DNA of 39,409 bases, from positions 1 through 39,409 of the forward strand of contig CAJWGB010000019.1 in the NCBI GenBank assembly GCA_913031625.1, written 5' to 3'. Made by a program: the position numbers and the translations under genes. This document shows positions 8,046 to 17,465 of this stretch, piece by piece. Numbering within the stretch: the first letter of the stretch is position 1; the number at the start of each line of letters is the position of its first letter. The notes under the pieces are model-generated. The model made no database searches, had not been told where the DNA came from, and saw only the letters and a program-made list of their open reading frames with translations. The DNA is from an uncultured Planctomycetaceae bacterium. GTDB taxonomy: Bacteria > Planctomycetota > Planctomycetia > Planctomycetales > Planctomycetaceae.

Positions 8046-9461
8046 ATGTTTCGCCTGCCTGCACTGCTGCTGTTAAGTTGCGTTACCACTGTCGCTCAGG
8101 ACGTTACATTTGTTGATCGTACTGAGGAATTGAAAATCGCTCCTGCAAACGGAGCGGCCTGCTGGGCTGATCTCAATAACGACGGCTGGTCTGATCTGGT
8201 CGCAGGTTCCATCTGGAAGAACAACGAAGGACAGTCCTTTACGAAAGTTGGTGATGTCGGCGCCTGTGTGGCAGCTGACTTTGACAACGATGGTCGTGTC
8301 GACCTGTTTTCATGGTCAGGGTTGAAGCTCCTTCGCAATGAAGGTGATTTTCAGTTCAAGGCGGTTGAGCTTCCGGAGCTGCCGAAGACAGTCTCTCGGG
8401 GAGCCTGCTGGGGCGACTTTAACCGCGACGGGTTCGTTGACCTGTTGATCGGTGGTTACGAAGACTGGAATGCCGGAATCACATGGCCATTCATTGTGCT
8501 GCTCAATAACAAGGGAGAGTCTTTTTCAATTGCGACGACCGAAAGCCGCCTTCGAACTCGTGGGGTGACAGCCTGCGACTTTGATCGGGACGGTGACACT
8601 GACGTCTATCTTTCCAACTATCGGCTACAGCCGAATCAGCTGTTTGTCAGTGACGGAAAAGGTGGCTTCGAAGATCAGGCAAAACTGCGGAACGCGCTGG
8701 CAACTTCTCTCGGATTCGGAGGAGGACATTCAATCGGGTCAGCGTGGGGAGACTTCAACAGTGACGGCCACATTGATCTGTTTGCGGGTAACTTTGCTCA
8801 CCAGGACGGCCGAAGCGATCAGCCGAAGTCACGATTCCTGCAGAACATGGGACCCGACAAAGAGTATCGGTTCGAGGACCGGGGTCCTGGTGGGGTGCAT
8901 TATCAGGAGTCGTATGCAACGCCTGCTGCCGGCGATTACGACAACGATGGGAACCTCGACGTGTTCTTCACAACTGTGTACGGAGTCGCTTCATTTGGTC
9001 GGAAGAACAACCCTGTTCTCTTTCGTGGTCAGGGCGACTTCACAGTGACTAATGCAAACGCGTCCGCAAAAATTCCGGCGTTGCCTCCGACGTATCAGGC
9101 GGCATGGGTCGACTACGACAACGACGGAGACCTTGACCTGACTTCGGCAGGCAAACTCTTCGAGAATCAGGGCACCGCTCACAGTTGGTTACGAGTCAGA
9201 CTTCGTGGAGATGGAACGAAGGTCAACAGAAGTGCTATTGGCGCGCAGGTTCGTATCGCGGCAGGCAACAATACTCACACAAGGCAGGTCGAAGCCGGAA
9301 CAGGCGAAGGCAATCAGAATGACCTGACGCTTCATTTCGGATTAGGCGACCACAGGGATCCAGTATCCCTCGAGGTCTTCTGGACGGACGGCACAGTGCA
9401 GACCGTAGCCGGCGTTGCAGTCGAGACGACTGTCGAAGTGGCGTACGATAAGAACCAGTGA
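8046..9461 (+). CDS. Secreted FG-GAP/VCBS repeat protein with C-terminal ASPIC/UnbV domain
   Basis: A 471-residue exported protein. After a short signal peptide (MFRLPALLLLSCVTTVAQ), seven calcium-loop motifs of the type D-x-[DN]-x-D-G mark FG-GAP/VCBS propeller blades: DLNNDGWSDL, DFDNDGRVDL, DFNRDGFVDL, DFDRDGDTDV, DFNSDGHIDL, DYDNDGNLDV and DYDNDGDLDL. The C-terminal 70 residues (SAIGAQVRI ... LHFGLGD ... VEVFW-like) are an ASPIC/UnbV domain, common at the end of such proteins in planctomycetes and Verrucomicrobia. Function is unknown; binding or adhesion outside the cell is the usual suggestion. I chose ATG 8046 because the signal peptide begins there, with GGAG about 9 nt upstream; the open frame extends further back without protein-like sequence. 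Confidence 0.9.
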   Translation: MFRLPALLLLSCVTTVAQDVTFVDRTEELKIAPANGAACWADLNNDGWSDLVAGSIWKNNEGQSFTKVGDVGACVAADFDNDGRVDLFSWSGLKLLRNEGDFQFKAVELPELPKTVSRGACWGDFNRDGFVDLLIGGYEDWNAGITWPFIVLLNNKGESFSIATTESRLRTRGVTACDFDRDGDTDVYLSNYRLQPNQLFVSDGKGGFEDQAKLRNALATSLGFGGGHSIGSAWGDFNSDGHIDLFAGNFAHQDGRSDQPKSRFLQNMGPDKEYRFEDRGPGGVHYQESYATPAAGDYDNDGNLDVFFTTVYGVASFGRKNNPVLFRGQGDFTVTNANASAKIPALPPTYQAAWVDYDNDGDLDLTSAGKLFENQGTAHSWLRVRLRGDGTKVNRSAIGAQVRIAAGNNTHTRQVEAGTGEGNQNDLTLHFGLGDHRDPVSLEVFWTDGTVQTVAGVAVETTVEVAYDKNQ

Positions 9462-9550
9462 TCTGTTTCTGTCTTGCTGAGGAGACGACTTCATCAGAAG
9501 TCCCGCATGGATGGAATGAACCACTCATTGTTTTAGCTGGGAGATAACCG

Positions 9551-10876
9551 GTGAATCAGGTGCCGACCTCAACACGTCGAAGTTTCCTTGCCGCGTCAGG
9601 CGCCGCACTGGCTGGAGTGACTGGTGCATCCGCCGCAACACCCTCTCGACGACCTCGAGTCGCCGCCGTCTATACGGTTTGTACACATCGGTCGCATGCC
9701 AATGTGATTCTTGAGAACTTTCTTGAGTCCTACCCCTTCAACGGGAAGCAGACTGATCCAGGGGTGGATCTCGTTTCATTGTATTCTGACCAGCAGCCCG
9801 CCGGCGATATGACGCCGAGTATCGTAAAGGGCTACGGGATTCCGCACTACGACACGATCAGGGAAGCGCTTTGCTGCGGAGGAGACAAACTTGCCGTTGA
9901 TGCAGTGCTGTCGATCGGAGAGCACGGTTCGTATCCCCGCAATGAACTTGGTCAGGTTCAGTATCCTCGGAAACGTTTCTGGGATGCGATCGTCGCTGTC
10001 ATGAAGGATTCAGACCGCTTCGTGCCGGTCTTTAACGATAAGCATCTGTCGTTTGACTGGGATGAAGCGAAGGCGATGTATCAGCAGTCGCAGGAACTTG
10101 GAATCCCTCTGCTTGCGGGCAGCAGTGTGCCTCTCGCGCAGCGGCGGCCGGAGCTTGAGTTGCCTGTAGGTTCAGAATTCTCAGAAGCTGTGTCTATCCA
10201 TGGTGGGCCGGTCGAGTCTTATGACTTTCATGGGCTGGAGGTGCTGCAGTCCATTGTGGAGGCGCGTCGCGGGCATGAAACCGGGTTGGCGAGTGTCGAA
10301 TTTCTTTCCGGCGCAGACGTTTGGAAGGCGGCCGATGAAGGGCGGTGGTCGGAAGAACTCGCGCAATCAGCAATAGCACGCGAATACGGTCGAGCGATCG
10401 ACATACGCAAGGCTCTTCCGGGTGAAGGTGTCGTTGAACCTCATTGCCTGCTTTTGAATTATCGAGACGGTTTGCAGGCGACGGTACTGAAACTCGGCGC
10501 GTCTTCGAAGCGATGGAACGTTGCGTGTCGACTCAAGCGGTCAGCAAAGATTCATTCGACAGCTTACTACGTGGGACCATGGAATAATCGCAATCTGTTC
10601 AAAGCGTTATCACATGCAATTCAGCAAACATTCATCCAGCAGAAGGCAGTTTACCCGTCAGAGAGAACACTGTTTGTGACGGGGGTTCTGGAAGCTTCGA
10701 TGCGGTCACGAAAGGCGAAGCAGGTAATCGAGACTCCTCACCTTGATCTGAGCTACGCCGCTCGGGATTTTTCGGCGATGCGTGAGATGGGAGCATCATG
10801 GAAGATCGTAACTGAGGATGTGCCGGAGCCTCAGACGGAGTTTAGCCCGTGGGGCACGGCGAAGGTGCCGGAATAG
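9551..10876 (+). CDS. Tat-exported protein of unknown function (possible Gfo/Idh/MocA-like)
   Basis: A 441-residue protein from a GTG start with GGGAG upstream. The N-terminus is a twin-arginine signal, STRRSFLAASGAALAGVTGA, so it is probably folded in the cytoplasm and exported. The mature part opens RRPRVAAVYTV, a beta strand that could begin a Rossmann-like fold, and includes VDAVLSIGEHGSYP, FVPVFNDKHLSFDW and IPLLAGSSVPLAQRRP, all well-ordered alpha/beta segments. I recall related proteins in planctomycetes and Verrucomicrobia as uncharacterised, sometimes labelled oxidoreductase-like; no GxGxxG is visible, so a dinucleotide cofactor is doubtful. It converges on the kinase gene with only 6 nt between the stops. 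Confidence 0.75.
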   Translation: MNQVPTSTRRSFLAASGAALAGVTGASAATPSRRPRVAAVYTVCTHRSHANVILENFLESYPFNGKQTDPGVDLVSLYSDQQPAGDMTPSIVKGYGIPHYDTIREALCCGGDKLAVDAVLSIGEHGSYPRNELGQVQYPRKRFWDAIVAVMKDSDRFVPVFNDKHLSFDWDEAKAMYQQSQELGIPLLAGSSVPLAQRRPELELPVGSEFSEAVSIHGGPVESYDFHGLEVLQSIVEARRGHETGLASVEFLSGADVWKAADEGRWSEELAQSAIAREYGRAIDIRKALPGEGVVEPHCLLLNYRDGLQATVLKLGASSKRWNVACRLKRSAKIHSTAYYVGPWNNRNLFKALSHAIQQTFIQQKAVYPSERTLFVTGVLEASMRSRKAKQVIETPHLDLSYAARDFSAMREMGASWKIVTEDVPEPQTEFSPWGTAKVPE

Positions 10877-10882
10877 TGGCTC

Positions 10883-13039
10883 TTAGTTCTTTGTCTGTAG
10901 CACAGACTGCAACGCTTCGATGTCATTCTGCAGAGACCGTGCAAGAGTCAGCGTGAAGCCGTAGCCGACGGCTCCCAGAAGACTGAACACCTGAAGTGGG
11001 AATCTGGCATCCGCAGTTTCCTGTGTGGTCAGCAGGATGATGATTCCAGCTGCCGGAACCCCGCCGGCGAGATACAGGGACCAGATAGACTGGCTCCCCA
11101 ACTGACGCAGTCGTTCCAGCGTGTTCGCGGAGACACGAGTTGCTCGGAGCACACGTGGAAGCAGCGCGCGAATACTGAGCTTTGAGGTCAGGAAGAACGG
11201 ATACGCGGCGGCCACCAGTCCACAGATGAAGAGTGAAATGAAGAAGTGGGCGTGCCATTTGATCTGCAGACCGTCATCCATGATGAAATGGAGGGTCACG
11301 GGATAGGCGATTCCAGCGATGATCCACTCGACAATCCCGACCAGAGTGACGAAGCGACTGACCTGCAGCACACGTGCAAGCGCAGGCTCATCGTCTGCGG
11401 AAGGCACTTTCTGCAATGTGCGCCGCACAGGGGAAAAGTAACCAATCGTAATGGCGATCCCGGCGCTGAACGCCACAAGGTTGATGATCGCCACCATCGT
11501 AATGAAGCCCTGGCGTGCCTGGTCTGAGCTGAGCGCACCGATGATATTCTGATCGTTGTAAATGGCATTAAAGACAGCTGCCGGGACGTGGGGCCCTACC
11601 GCAGTCAACACCAGGAAGAGAACGGGCCAGCTTGCTGCAAGCTGTCGCCATCCCGTCTGACTGCGATAGACGATTTCCGCGACCCGCGGCTGTCGGCAAA
11701 GTCGCAGCTCGGCCGCCAGTTCTCCAGCCGTTTGATATCGCTTCTCAGGATCTTCGTTGAGACAGCGTCTAAGAATGTAAACCAGCTGTTGATGGACGGG
11801 GGAGTCGACGTCCTGCAGTGGGCGGACGCTCGCCGTTCGTCGGATGCGCACCATCTCGGTCAGAATGTCGGCCGAGCCCCCATTGATGTTCTCCGGGAAT
11901 GGTCGCTGCCCAAACAACAGTTCCCAGAGCAATACGCCCAGCGAGTAGACATCGGCACGTGCATCAATCTCCGGAGGCGTACGTGGGTGTGCCGGATCGA
12001 ACGCTTCGAGTTGTTCGGGCGACATGTAGGCAAGGCTTCCCCCGAAATAGGCTGCCGGAGATGACCCATCAAGCTCAGCATTAAAGCTGATGTTAAAGTC
12101 GGCCAGTCGTGCTGCTCCGTTAATGTCGAGCAGAACATTGGCCGGCTTGATGTCTCGATGCAGAATGCCACGTCCGTGAGCGTACTGCAACGCATCTGCC
12201 AGCTGCGCCCCCACGCGACAGGTTACCTGTTCCCAGGGGAGCGTGTTAAGTTCTGATCCAACCGGCAGAGCATCAGGCGACAACACGCCCGTTCTCTCAA
12301 TGGCCGCTGAGATACAGTCGATCATAATCTGCCCGCTGAGGCTGCCATTATGAGTGCGTGATTCGCGCACGACTGCCTGCAGGGTTCCGCCGGCACAGAA
12401 CTGCATGTACAGCAGTCTCAGGTTTTGCTCCTCGAGCCGGACCTGATCATGGACTCGGACAATATTGGGGTGATCCAGCTGCGCCAGTGTCTGTCCTTCC
12501 TGTCCGTGGTCGCTCGAAATCTTGAGTGCCACAGTTCGCTGCATCGACTCCTGTCGAGCGAGGAACACACTCCCGAATGCTCCCGTGCCCAGCTGAGACA
12601 TCAGATAGAAATCACCAATGTGTTCCCCTTCGTGGAATTGTTCAGAAAGCTGTTTGCCACTTGCTGATCTCGATCCCGTCTCTGTTGCATCTAACTGGAA
12701 GAGACGTCCGAGTTCAGCGTGCCGCTCCGGAAACCGTTCGAAGCAATCGCTGGCTTTGACAGATTCTCCGGAGGCCAGTCGAACATGGTATTCTTCATAG
12801 ATCAGTTCAGCCGGCATTCCATCCGGGTGAATTAATTCGGGACACTCTGCCGCGTAGTCCTCCAGTAACAGCCGGGGTAAATCGCCGCCGTACCTGAATT
12901 CAAGGTCGACCTTGATCAACTCAATGAGCGTCAGGCGACGCACGTTTGGCGGGCCGCCTGGCAGGTGATCTTTCAGCAACGGGCCAAGGCCATCCGACTC
13001 CCATGCTTCGAGGAAGCTGGTGAGATGGACCGTGATCAA
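10883..13039 (-). CDS. Membrane-bound Ser/Thr protein kinase
   Basis: A 718-residue protein kinase. Residues 1-120 form the planctomycete-type regulatory region (TLIELIKVDLEFRYGG). The kinase domain (about 143-450) shows GTGAFGSVFLA (151-161), ALK with Lys173, HRDIKPAN (294-301), MSPEQ and DVYSLGVLLWELL. The DFG motif reads DFN (314-316), a variant seen in some bacterial kinases. The C-terminal 250 residues carry about six hydrophobic segments (about 471-490, 512-534, 563-584, 598-617, 651-671 and 682-700), so the catalytic domain is probably cytoplasmic and tethered. There is no sensor domain of a known kind such as PASTA. The start is a TTG with GGGAA upstream, 38 nt after the DUF1501 gene on the same strand, so the two may be co-transcribed. 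Confidence 0.9.
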   Translation of the reverse strand: MITVHLTSFLEAWESDGLGPLLKDHLPGGPPNVRRLTLIELIKVDLEFRYGGDLPRLLLEDYAAECPELIHPDGMPAELIYEEYHVRLASGESVKASDCFERFPERHAELGRLFQLDATETGSRSASGKQLSEQFHEGEHIGDFYLMSQLGTGAFGSVFLARQESMQRTVALKISSDHGQEGQTLAQLDHPNIVRVHDQVRLEEQNLRLLYMQFCAGGTLQAVVRESRTHNGSLSGQIMIDCISAAIERTGVLSPDALPVGSELNTLPWEQVTCRVGAQLADALQYAHGRGILHRDIKPANVLLDINGAARLADFNISFNAELDGSSPAAYFGGSLAYMSPEQLEAFDPAHPRTPPEIDARADVYSLGVLLWELLFGQRPFPENINGGSADILTEMVRIRRTASVRPLQDVDSPVHQQLVYILRRCLNEDPEKRYQTAGELAAELRLCRQPRVAEIVYRSQTGWRQLAASWPVLFLVLTAVGPHVPAAVFNAIYNDQNIIGALSSDQARQGFITMVAIINLVAFSAGIAITIGYFSPVRRTLQKVPSADDEPALARVLQVSRFVTLVGIVEWIIAGIAYPVTLHFIMDDGLQIKWHAHFFISLFICGLVAAAYPFFLTSKLSIRALLPRVLRATRVSANTLERLRQLGSQSIWSLYLAGGVPAAGIIILLTTQETADARFPLQVFSLLGAVGYGFTLTLARSLQNDIEALQSVLQTKN

Positions 13040-13077
13040 TTCCCATGGATCGTCGTCAGGACTGTTTCCTGTGCCGG

Positions 13078-14463
13078 TCAGCTGAGAATCTCCCGTTTGA
13101 CGTCCCCATAGACATCCGTGAGCCGAAAGTTACGGCCCGCATGCCTGAATGTGAGACGTTCGTGATCGAGTCCCAATGCATAGAGCATGGTTGCGTGCAG
13201 GTCGTGCATATGTACCGGGTTCTCGACAGGGCCATATCCAAATTCGTCAGTTGCGCCCCATGTCAGGCCTCCGCGCGCTCCTCCGCCTGCAAGCCAGACG
13301 GTGCCAACGGTTGGATGATGATTTCTTCCATGACCATTTTCGGCCATTGGCGTCCGACCAAACTCGCCCCCCCAGACCACCAGTGTGTCTTCGAGTAGTC
13401 CACGACGGTCAAGGTCTTCGAGCAGCCCGGCAATCGGCAGATCTGTTTTTGCACATTCAGAGATGCAGCCTTCCTTCACCTTTTGGTGATGGTCCCATGT
13501 GTAGTCCGTGGAAACCTGAATGTATCGCGCACCGGCTTCGGCAAACCGGCGGGCCAGCAGGCATTGTCGACCGAAGTTGTCGGTGGGGTCGGAATCGATT
13601 CCATAGAGTTCCAGTGTATCCTTCGTTTCGTCCTGAAGGCTCATAACGTGTGGCATTGTGGACTGCATTCGAAACGCCAGTTCATAGCTGTCGATCAATC
13701 CTTCAATTCGTGGGTCGGTGACAGTTCGCTGCAGGTGCCGTCGGTTAATCCTCTGAATCAAATCCAGTTGTCGCTTCTGCAGTGTCCGTGGCGTCCGTTG
13801 ATTGACGAGATTCGAAACAACCGCGTCTTTTACTGGTGTTTCTGCTGACCCAATTGCAGTGCCCTGATGGACGGAGGGAAGAAAAGCGCTGCCGTAGTTC
13901 TGGACTCCCCCGTGTCCTCGAGGAGGCGAAATGGTGACGAACGACGGAATATCCTGAGATTCACTTCCGAGTCCGTAACTCACCCATGCACCGACGCTCG
14001 GACGCAGCAGACTGGCGGTTCCGGTATGGAGGTTAAGGAGCGCCTCGCCGTGAGCATTTCCTTCGGTGTGGAGGGAACGCACGACACACATTTTGTCTGC
14101 ATGTCGCGAGAGATTGGGCAGCAGTTCGCTCATCCATACGCCGGAATCCCCATGCTGGCGAAACTGAAACGGAGATCCGAGAAGCCTGCCCAGAGTCGAC
14201 TTCTTTGCGTTCCCGACTGACTTACCGGAGAGTTCTTCCCCGTCGCGTGCGTTGAGTTGCGGCTTGGGATCGAACAGATCGACGTGGCTGGGGCCGCCCC
14301 ACATGAACAGAAAGATGATGCGTTTGGCATGTGGTTGCAGGTGAGGCAATCTTGAATCGCCGGCAGCAGCCATGGCAGAGAACGCCACGTGTCCAAATCC
14401 GGCAGCACTGGCTGCCAGCATCTGGCGACGAGAATTCGCAGGCTGAAACTGTTGGCACCGCAT
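13078..14463 (-). CDS. DUF1501 family Tat-exported protein
   Basis: A 461-residue member of the DUF1501 family, whose fold is related to sulfatases/alkaline phosphatases and which is very abundant in planctomycetes; its substrate is unknown. The Tat signal NSRRQMLAASAAGFG starts near residue 10. Family signatures include AKRIIFLFMWGGPSHVDLFD, DPKPQLN, LLPNLSRHADKMCVVRSLH, the EGNAHGEALLNLHTG segment, LEDTLVVWGGEFGRTP with GRNHHP, and the C-terminal HMHDLHATMLYALG. ATG 14463 was chosen because the Tat signal begins there; the frame is open upstream to 14676, where the translation does not look like protein. DUF1501 genes usually follow a DUF1549/DUF1553 cytochrome gene; here that partner is absent. 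Confidence 0.9.
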   Translation of the reverse strand: MRCQQFQPANSRRQMLAASAAGFGHVAFSAMAAAGDSRLPHLQPHAKRIIFLFMWGGPSHVDLFDPKPQLNARDGEELSGKSVGNAKKSTLGRLLGSPFQFRQHGDSGVWMSELLPNLSRHADKMCVVRSLHTEGNAHGEALLNLHTGTASLLRPSVGAWVSYGLGSESQDIPSFVTISPPRGHGGVQNYGSAFLPSVHQGTAIGSAETPVKDAVVSNLVNQRTPRTLQKRQLDLIQRINRRHLQRTVTDPRIEGLIDSYELAFRMQSTMPHVMSLQDETKDTLELYGIDSDPTDNFGRQCLLARRFAEAGARYIQVSTDYTWDHHQKVKEGCISECAKTDLPIAGLLEDLDRRGLLEDTLVVWGGEFGRTPMAENGHGRNHHPTVGTVWLAGGGARGGLTWGATDEFGYGPVENPVHMHDLHATMLYALGLDHERLTFRHAGRNFRLTDVYGDVKREILS

Positions 14464-14674
14464 CTCAAATTCCGTGAGGCATTGAACTCGTCCATGGTAC
14501 GGAAAACGTGTTCGGGCCGCACGTGTGATTCTGTGGAACTCCTGTCGCGCTGCGCACGAAGGCGCCCTTCGTGGACGAGGTTCTCCAATTTCGCCAGAAT
14601 TCCCTCCGATTGAACGGACTTCCCTGCGTATGAACAGGGCAGTTCCGCCTCTCCCTTCATTAACGGATGCTCCC

Positions 14675-16003
14675 ATGAATGCTCACGGATACGTTGAACG
14701 CTTCGTCAATCTGCTCGATCCGGAAGCGAATACGTTGTTTAACTGTTCTGTTGACGATGCAGTTGAGGCAGTCGGTTCAGGAGATCCGGAACGAGTGAGA
14801 GCACTCGATGGGCAGTTTGCTCTCGTGCATCGCAACGGTCACATCGTGCGGATGGCGCGTTCCATCGGCCGACCAATGCGATACTTTCTTGCCAAACAGA
14901 TCGACGGTCCGTGTCTGGTTGTCGCTGAGAGAATGGATGAGATTCTCGACTGGCTGAAACAGGAGGGGCTCGATGATCAGTTTCATCCGTCCTACACGCG
15001 AATGGTCCCCGCTCATTACATCACCGAAATTGCATTGCTCGGATGCCCTGACCCGAATCCCGGTTACACACGTTTCTTCGACCCGCAGCGGAATCGGCTG
15101 GGAACTGATCTCGACAGGATTGGCTACGAGTACGTCAGCACGCTCCAGCGCGAGATCGCGGCCTGGATTGATCAGATTCCCGTTCAAGAACCGATCGGCG
15201 TTCTGTTCAGCGGAGGAATCGATAGTGGGGCCGTTTTCTGCACGGCTTATGACTGTCTGCTGAAACGTGGTGAGTCACCCGCACGACTGAAGGCATTTAC
15301 GCTGTCGCTTGATAGTGAAGGGCGAGACGCGGAGCAGGCTCATCGATTTCTCGACGATCTCGGGCTTGGACTGTTCCTTGAAGTAGTGGATGTGCCAGCC
15401 GACCAAGTCGACTTTCGTGAAGCGATTGCACTGATAGAGGATTACAAGCCACTTGATGTGCAGTCGGCCACGATGGCAATGACTCTGTGCCGTGAAATTC
15501 GCAACAGGTATCCGGCCTGGAAGTATCTGCTGGACGGTGACGGTGGCGATGAGAATATGAAAGACTATCCGATCGAGGAAAATCCTGAGCTCACCATTCG
15601 CAGTGTGCTAAACAACCTGATGCTGTATCACGAAGGCTGGGGAGTCGAAGCGATCAAGCATTCTCTGACATACAGCGGTGGCCAGAGTCGTGGTCACGTC
15701 CGGTCATGGGCGCCCGTTCGCAGATTCGGATTCAGTGGGCTAAGTCCGTTTGCACTCCCCAACGTCATTGAAGTTTCGGAAGGAATCCCGTTTATCGAAC
15801 TGACGGACTGGGATCACGGAAAGCTGTATGCCCTCAAGGGCGAGATCACTCGTCGAGGTGTCGAGCAGATCACCGGGTTGACGATGCCCGTCTACGAAAA
15901 GCGTCGTTTTCAGCACGGAGCCACTGTTGATGGTTCGTTCGACGAGTTGTTCCCTTCAGAAGAACAGTCGTACCGGGATGTCCTGAGAAGCGTGTTTGAT
16001 TGA
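14675..16003 (+). CDS. Asparagine-synthetase-like ATP-pyrophosphatase with degenerate glutaminase half
   Basis: A 442-residue protein. The C-terminal half carries the asparagine synthetase-type PP-loop SGGIDSG (179-185) and DGDGGDE (287-293, matching the family's SGxGADE region), so it should adenylate a carboxylate. The N-terminal half (1-130) keeps the outline of an Ntn glutaminase domain (ALDGQFALVHRNGHIVRMAR) but lacks the catalytic Cys2: the protein begins Met-Asn, and no cysteine occurs before residue 24. It is therefore unlikely to hydrolyse glutamine, like beta-lactam synthetase or carbapenam synthetase (family knowledge). It is about 100 residues shorter than AsnB. ATG 14675 was preferred over ATG 14630 because the domain begins there. 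The PlsC-type acyltransferase follows after 166 nt on the same strand. Confidence 0.8.
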   Translation: MNAHGYVERFVNLLDPEANTLFNCSVDDAVEAVGSGDPERVRALDGQFALVHRNGHIVRMARSIGRPMRYFLAKQIDGPCLVVAERMDEILDWLKQEGLDDQFHPSYTRMVPAHYITEIALLGCPDPNPGYTRFFDPQRNRLGTDLDRIGYEYVSTLQREIAAWIDQIPVQEPIGVLFSGGIDSGAVFCTAYDCLLKRGESPARLKAFTLSLDSEGRDAEQAHRFLDDLGLGLFLEVVDVPADQVDFREAIALIEDYKPLDVQSATMAMTLCREIRNRYPAWKYLLDGDGGDENMKDYPIEENPELTIRSVLNNLMLYHEGWGVEAIKHSLTYSGGQSRGHVRSWAPVRRFGFSGLSPFALPNVIEVSEGIPFIELTDWDHGKLYALKGEITRRGVEQITGLTMPVYEKRRFQHGATVDGSFDELFPSEEQSYRDVLRSVFD

Positions 16004-16169
16004 TCTGATTCTTGAACGCATCGTCCGTTCTTTCTCTAAGAATCTCATTCAGCGGCAGACCTGACCTTTGGCAGAGTCGCCCGCCTGCTAGACTCCGCAT
16101 CGCCGGCTGAGAGGCAGTCCGAGAACTGCTTCCGGTGTTTGGGTCTCACTCTTTGTCTGCGGGTTTACA

Positions 16170-17414
16170 ATGCAGAATGTCGTCTTTGACGAACCGTACG
16201 AGTTTGTACCTCCGTACCGCGGACGATTCTGGTCATGGCTAATTGGTCGATTTCTACCGTATCTCCTGCGCAGCAGATATGGGATCGTCAGTTGGAAGAC
16301 TCATGGAATCGAGCGACTGCAGGAGTGCCTGAAGAACGACGACGGCATCATCGTCTGCCCCAACCACAGTAGTATTTCTGACCCAATGATGTGCGGCGTG
16401 CTGACGGTGGAAGCGCCGTGTCATATTCACGCCATGGCCAGCTGGCACGTGTTTAAGCAGCACTGGCTGGAGACGTGGGTGTCACAAAAAGCCGGAGCCT
16501 TCAGCGTTTACCGCGAGGGAATGGACCGGAAAGCGCTTGATACGGCGGTGGAGATTGTCAGTGGGGCTGAACGGCCACTGATCATTTTTCCTGAAGGCGT
16601 CATTTCCGCAGCGAACGATCGTTTGTTATCGCTGATGGACGGAACGGCATTCATCGCCCGCCGAGCGGCAAAGATGCGAGCAAAGTCTCATCCGGATTCA
16701 CGCGTCGTTCTGTTGCCGATGGTTTACCGCTATGAGCACCAGGAACCGGCCGAGAAGAATCTCACCCCTATTATTGACCGACTCGAAAAACAGTTTTTCT
16801 GGCAGGCACCGGATGGTTGTGACCTGTTGTCGCGGGTCGATCGGCTTCGAGCCGCCATTCAGAGTGCTCGTGAAGTTCAGTTCGACGGAAAGACGTCAAC
16901 CGGCGATGTTGAGTCCAGAATGCAGGCTCTGATCGAGCGCATTCTGAATACTCATGAAACCGAATGGCTCGGTGGTCCGCGGTCCGGTGATGTAATTGGA
17001 CGCGTCAAAGACTTACGGACAGAAATTCTGTCTGATATGACGTCTGGTGAAGCGATGGGTGATGCTGAACGCGCCCGCCGCTGGAGACACCTTGCAGATG
17101 TGTATTACTGTCAGTGCATGTCCCTCCATGTGCCAGGATATCTTGATCCTGCACGGGCCGGTGATCGCCTGAATCATCGCCTCTATGAGACTGTAGCTCG
17201 CATCGAAGAAGAGCTGACAGATACTCATACAGTTTTCCAGGATCTTCACGTCGATGTACACATTGGTGAACCTATTGAAGTCGACCCGAAGGCTGGTCGT
17301 AGTCGCGGTGATGACCCCATGATGGCAGAGCTGCGAAGCCGAATGGTCGCGCTGCTTGGAATTGATGATTGCTGGGTTCCGAATCCCGTTCAATCGCTGA
17401 ATAATCAGGCGTGA
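16170..17414 (+). CDS. PlsC-type 1-acyl-glycerol-3-phosphate acyltransferase-like protein
   Basis: A 414-residue acyltransferase. The PlsC domain (about 45-260) contains NHSSISD (catalytic HX4D, His66 and Asp71), AGAFSVYREG (block II with Arg) and IIFPEGVIS (block III), placing it with enzymes that move an acyl chain from acyl-ACP or CoA to a glycerophosphate or similar alcohol. The C-terminal 150 residues are not part of the usual PlsC domain (PlsC is about 240 residues) and have no motif I recognise. A basic/hydrophobic stretch near 20-40 could be a membrane-association segment. It follows the asparagine-synthetase-like gene and may modify the same product, but this is only neighbourhood inference. 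Confidence 0.87.
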   Translation: MQNVVFDEPYEFVPPYRGRFWSWLIGRFLPYLLRSRYGIVSWKTHGIERLQECLKNDDGIIVCPNHSSISDPMMCGVLTVEAPCHIHAMASWHVFKQHWLETWVSQKAGAFSVYREGMDRKALDTAVEIVSGAERPLIIFPEGVISAANDRLLSLMDGTAFIARRAAKMRAKSHPDSRVVLLPMVYRYEHQEPAEKNLTPIIDRLEKQFFWQAPDGCDLLSRVDRLRAAIQSAREVQFDGKTSTGDVESRMQALIERILNTHETEWLGGPRSGDVIGRVKDLRTEILSDMTSGEAMGDAERARRWRHLADVYYCQCMSLHVPGYLDPARAGDRLNHRLYETVARIEEELTDTHTVFQDLHVDVHIGEPIEVDPKAGRSRGDDPMMAELRSRMVALLGIDDCWVPNPVQSLNNQA

Positions 17415-17465
17415 GGGGTGCCGTTGGCCTCTTCGGCCGGTGCCGCGTTTTTCGGATTTGCCGGT

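Noticed and set aside
17425-17450. Possible terminator (GGCC...GGCC followed by TTTTT) after the acyltransferase
   Set aside because: The stem is only about 4-5 bp and the T-run is separated from it, so it is too weak.
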